Assembly (NCBI RefSeq): GCF_003123685.1
Contig: NZ_QCYJ01000018.1
Span: forward strand, 1 to 64,000
From: Nocardia aurea
GTDB taxonomy: Bacteria; Actinomycetota; Actinomycetes; Mycobacteriales; Mycobacteriaceae
Direction of reading: 5' to 3'
Length of the DNA stretch: 64,000 nt
Positions within the stretch are counted from its first letter, which is position 1; every line of letters begins with the position of its first letter. Of this stretch, positions 59,640-64,000 are shown in pieces. A program made the position numbers and the translations under genes. Under the pieces are notes generated by a model. It saw only the letters and a list, made by a program, of their open reading frames with translations. It ran no database searches and was not told where the DNA came from.

Positions 59640-60425
59640 ATGGCCCAGTATTCGATCATCGCCGTGCTCGCCGCGGTCGTGGCGATGACGGTCTTCGTCG
59701 CCGGGGATCGTGTGCGGCCGCGGTCGTGGCGGCGGACCGACGACGAATACGCGGGCACCCTGGTATTGGACCTGATCAAGACCTTCTTCACCGCCGTCGT
59801 CGCCTTCGTCGTCGTGATCGGCTGGCAGCAGTATCAGAACGCCCGCGCGCACACCATCGCCGAATCGCAGGCGCTGGTCGACGCCTACTGGGCCGCGAAC
59901 GCGCTGCCCGCCCCCGACGGGCGGCGGATCCAGGACGGGATAAGGGCTTACACCGAGCAGGTGATGAATGCCGAATGGGCCGCGATGGATCGGGAGGGCA
60001 GTCTGAGCGAGGCCGCCCAGCACACCCTGGATTCACTGCGCACCACGGTATCCGCGGTGTCGACCGCCGATACCGTGGTCGCGGATTCGCGCGCCGACGC
60101 CGTCGACGGACTGGACCGGGTGGCGCAAGCGCGTCAGGATCGCGCCGTCGACGTGCGCGAGGGTCTGCCCGGATTCCTCTACATCGCACTGATCTTCGGG
60201 ACGGTCATGCTGCTGCTCAGTCCCGCCCTGTCCGGTGTCGGGGTCACCGCGCGCAGCATCGTGCTGATCGCACTGCTCGGGGTCGTCGTCGGGTCCGCGC
60301 TGTTGCAGATCCACAATCTCGACCACCCGTTCTCCGGGGGCAACCTCGTCTCGCGGGAGGCCTACGAACTCGCGGTGACCCGCTTCCAGCAGATCGCACC
60401 GTCGCCCGGCGCGCGGGTCGGCTAG
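59640..60425 (+). CDS. DUF4239 (bestrophin-like) membrane protein
   Basis: 261-aa integral membrane protein with four membrane segments: about residues 5-22 (IIAVLAAVVAMTVFVAG), 47-65 (FFTAVVAFVVVIGWQQY), 177-196 (FLYIALIFGTVMLLLSPALS) and 202-222 (ARSIVLIALLGVVVGSALLQ). A helical domain of some 110 residues lies between the second and third, containing the conserved ALVDAYWAANALP. The layout is that of DUF4239, bestrophin-like proteins that may conduct anions; function here unproved. It starts an apparent pair with the next secreted protein gene, 8 bases downstream. Confidence 0.88.
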   Translation: MAQYSIIAVLAAVVAMTVFVAGDRVRPRSWRRTDDEYAGTLVLDLIKTFFTAVVAFVVVIGWQQYQNARAHTIAESQALVDAYWAANALPAPDGRRIQDGIRAYTEQVMNAEWAAMDREGSLSEAAQHTLDSLRTTVSAVSTADTVVADSRADAVDGLDRVAQARQDRAVDVREGLPGFLYIALIFGTVMLLLSPALSGVGVTARSIVLIALLGVVVGSALLQIHNLDHPFSGGNLVSREAYELAVTRFQQIAPSPGARVG

Positions 60426-60433
60426 CGGTCGCG

Positions 60434-61210
60434 ATGGGTTCGATCGGATCACGCGGGGGTGGGCGCGAACTCGCCGTCGTCGCGGTGTCGGCGCTCGTCG
60501 TGCTGGCGTCCGGTGCGACAGCGCGGGCGGAAGGAGCACTCGGCGATCTGATATCGGGTAGTGCCGCACCGGACTCCGCGAGCGGAAATGCCGGGGGTGG
60601 AGTGGAACTCGCACTCGAACCGGCGGACCCGGTGTCGACCGGGACGACGCCGACGCGAGACCCCGTGGATGTTCCGGTCCCCGCGAATTCGGCCGAAGCG
60701 CTCGGACTCGACCCGGGCAGTGTCGCGGTCGCGTGCAGCGGCAGCGCGGCGGTGGGCAGTAGCGCGATCGGGTCGGGGCTCGCGACGGGTAGCGGATCCG
60801 GCACACCCGCCCTGATCGGCACGGGTTCGGGCGGTTCCGGGCTCGGCAGCGCCGCGGTCGGCAGCGCGGCGGCCGGGAGTGCTGTCCTGACCTGTGTGCT
60901 GTTGCTGCCCGCGCCCGCCTCGGCGCAACCCGCGATCCCGCTGCGCCTGGAACCACCGAATCCGGCCGTACCGGTGCCGAATCCGGTCGCGCCGCAGATC
61001 GTCGTCGCGCCGTCGGCAGCGGTACACGAAGTCGGGAGGCCCGTCTCCGCGCCCGTGTTCCGTCCACCGGAGGCCGTGCGGTCACCACCCGATCCGCTGG
61101 CATGGAATCTGCTGGAACTGGTCACGATTCTGGTGATGACGGTGGTCGCCGGAATCCGTACCGGATCGTCGGGCGCGAACATACGAACTCGCGGTGTCGA
61201 CGTGGACTGA
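60434..61210 (+). CDS. Secreted or membrane-anchored Gly/Ser/Pro-rich protein
   Basis: 258-aa protein. The signal peptide is ELAVVAVSALVVLASGATAR ending near RAEG. A low-complexity body rich in Gly, Ser, Ala and Val includes GSAAVGSSAIGSGLATGSGSG, followed by a Pro-rich section (LRLEPPNPAVPVPNPV). A second hydrophobic segment near the C terminus (WNLLELVTILVMTVVAGIRT) could anchor it. I do not recognise a family. The start is 8 bases after the DUF4239 stop, so cotranscription is likely. A long antisense reading exists but has no domain. Confidence 0.65.
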   Translation: MGSIGSRGGGRELAVVAVSALVVLASGATARAEGALGDLISGSAAPDSASGNAGGGVELALEPADPVSTGTTPTRDPVDVPVPANSAEALGLDPGSVAVACSGSAAVGSSAIGSGLATGSGSGTPALIGTGSGGSGLGSAAVGSAAAGSAVLTCVLLLPAPASAQPAIPLRLEPPNPAVPVPNPVAPQIVVAPSAAVHEVGRPVSAPVFRPPEAVRSPPDPLAWNLLELVTILVMTVVAGIRTGSSGANIRTRGVDVD

Positions 61211-61519
61211 TCGCCGGCGGAGGGTCGGGGCGTGAGAGTCGGGATCGAGGGTGCCCGCATCCCTGCCACACCACGTCGTTGAGGATTCCGACTCGGTGCG
61301 GTCGCTGTCACGACGACCGACTTCGGCCGACACGGCGAGGACGCCGACCCGGTCACCGGCGAGGGGGTTGTCATGGACTCGGGTCCGCGGGGAAGAGCGC
61401 GGACGAGACTTCCCGGTTCACCCGGATTTGCTGGCTACTGCCACGCCCAGGGATGACTTACCGGACGGCATCGTTATAACATCGGCCCGCTCAGCTCATC
61501 GCACGAGGCGGGACAGAAC
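61211..61519. other. Promoter region of the NRPS gene
   Basis: 309 bases without a gene. A TATAAC at 61475-61480 could be a -10 element about 40 bases before the NRPS start. No clear operator, and no hairpin was noticed. Confidence 0.4.

Positions 61520-64000
<2,481 letters not shown>

Noticed and set aside
59543..60433. Upstream extension of the secreted-protein gene
   Set aside because: It runs out of frame through the DUF4239 gene; the signal peptide begins at 60434.

Overview
The window is high-GC actinobacterial chromosome, most likely from Nocardia or a close mycolic-acid relative. This is inferred from the gene set: PknK, an Rv3235-like protein, the MSMEG_0565-0572 gene set, DUF6510, DUF2277 and DUF574 proteins, a SARP/AfsR regulator, many flavin and F420 oxidoreductases, and an NRPS. 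I found no tRNA, rRNA, complete insertion sequence or CRISPR array.

Layout. 0-5 kb: a conservon-type sensor kinase followed by the start of a roadblock gene cut by the left edge, a DUF4236-like mini-protein, a secreted lipase and an aldo/keto reductase. 5.4-11.4 kb: a catabolic cluster (two CitE-like lyases, flavin reductase, GntR regulator, NtaA/DszA-type monooxygenase, class III CoA-transferase) with an A/T-rich palindromic operator. 11.5-21.5 kb: an isochorismatase-like hydrolase behind an iron-box-like site, a gutted lipase, cold-shock protein, a membrane-anchored actin/Hsp70-fold protein, a sulfatase, and an LLM monooxygenase/FMN reductase pair. 21.7-33.8 kb: PknK, an M3 peptidase, a MerR regulator, zinc-ribbon proteins, a large SARP-AAA-TPR activator and a DUF7144 membrane protein. 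33.8-41.8 kb: a TetR regulator next to a tightly packed seven-gene Nit1C/MSMEG_0565-0572-type nitrogen-starvation cluster.

42-49 kb: a bacterial CAG/CGG trinucleotide tract, a sulfite-oxidase-like/ferredoxin-reductase/DUF6510 operon, then a less coherent stretch (about 44.9-47.2 kb) with gene debris, a tiny ORF and a phage-type lipoprotein, then two small-protein genes. 49-55 kb: phosphatase, a ClgR/PopR-like regulator, a two-gene clpP operon, ilvD, NUDIX, DUF2277 and Rv3235-like genes. 55-61.5 kb: thioredoxin, DUF574 methyltransferase, PAS-GGDEF-EAL protein, Mut7-C protein, DUF4239 and a secreted protein. 61.5 kb to the right edge: an NRPS starting A-PCP-C and running out of the window.

Most unusual signals. 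(1) The Nit1C-type cluster carries two adjacent nitrilase-fold proteins: one has the Glu-Lys-Cys triad, the other has Asp in place of both Glu and Cys. (2) In the clpP pair one subunit has its catalytic Ser replaced by Ala. (3) The MerR gene and a thioredoxin gene 27.7 kb away share almost the same 19-bp-spacer MerR promoter, suggesting a small redox regulon. (4) A 25-bp palindrome in the catabolic cluster promoter shares its half-site with the promoter of the first lyase gene. (5) The kinase and lipase promoters carry the same GTAAC-N3-GTTAC dyad.
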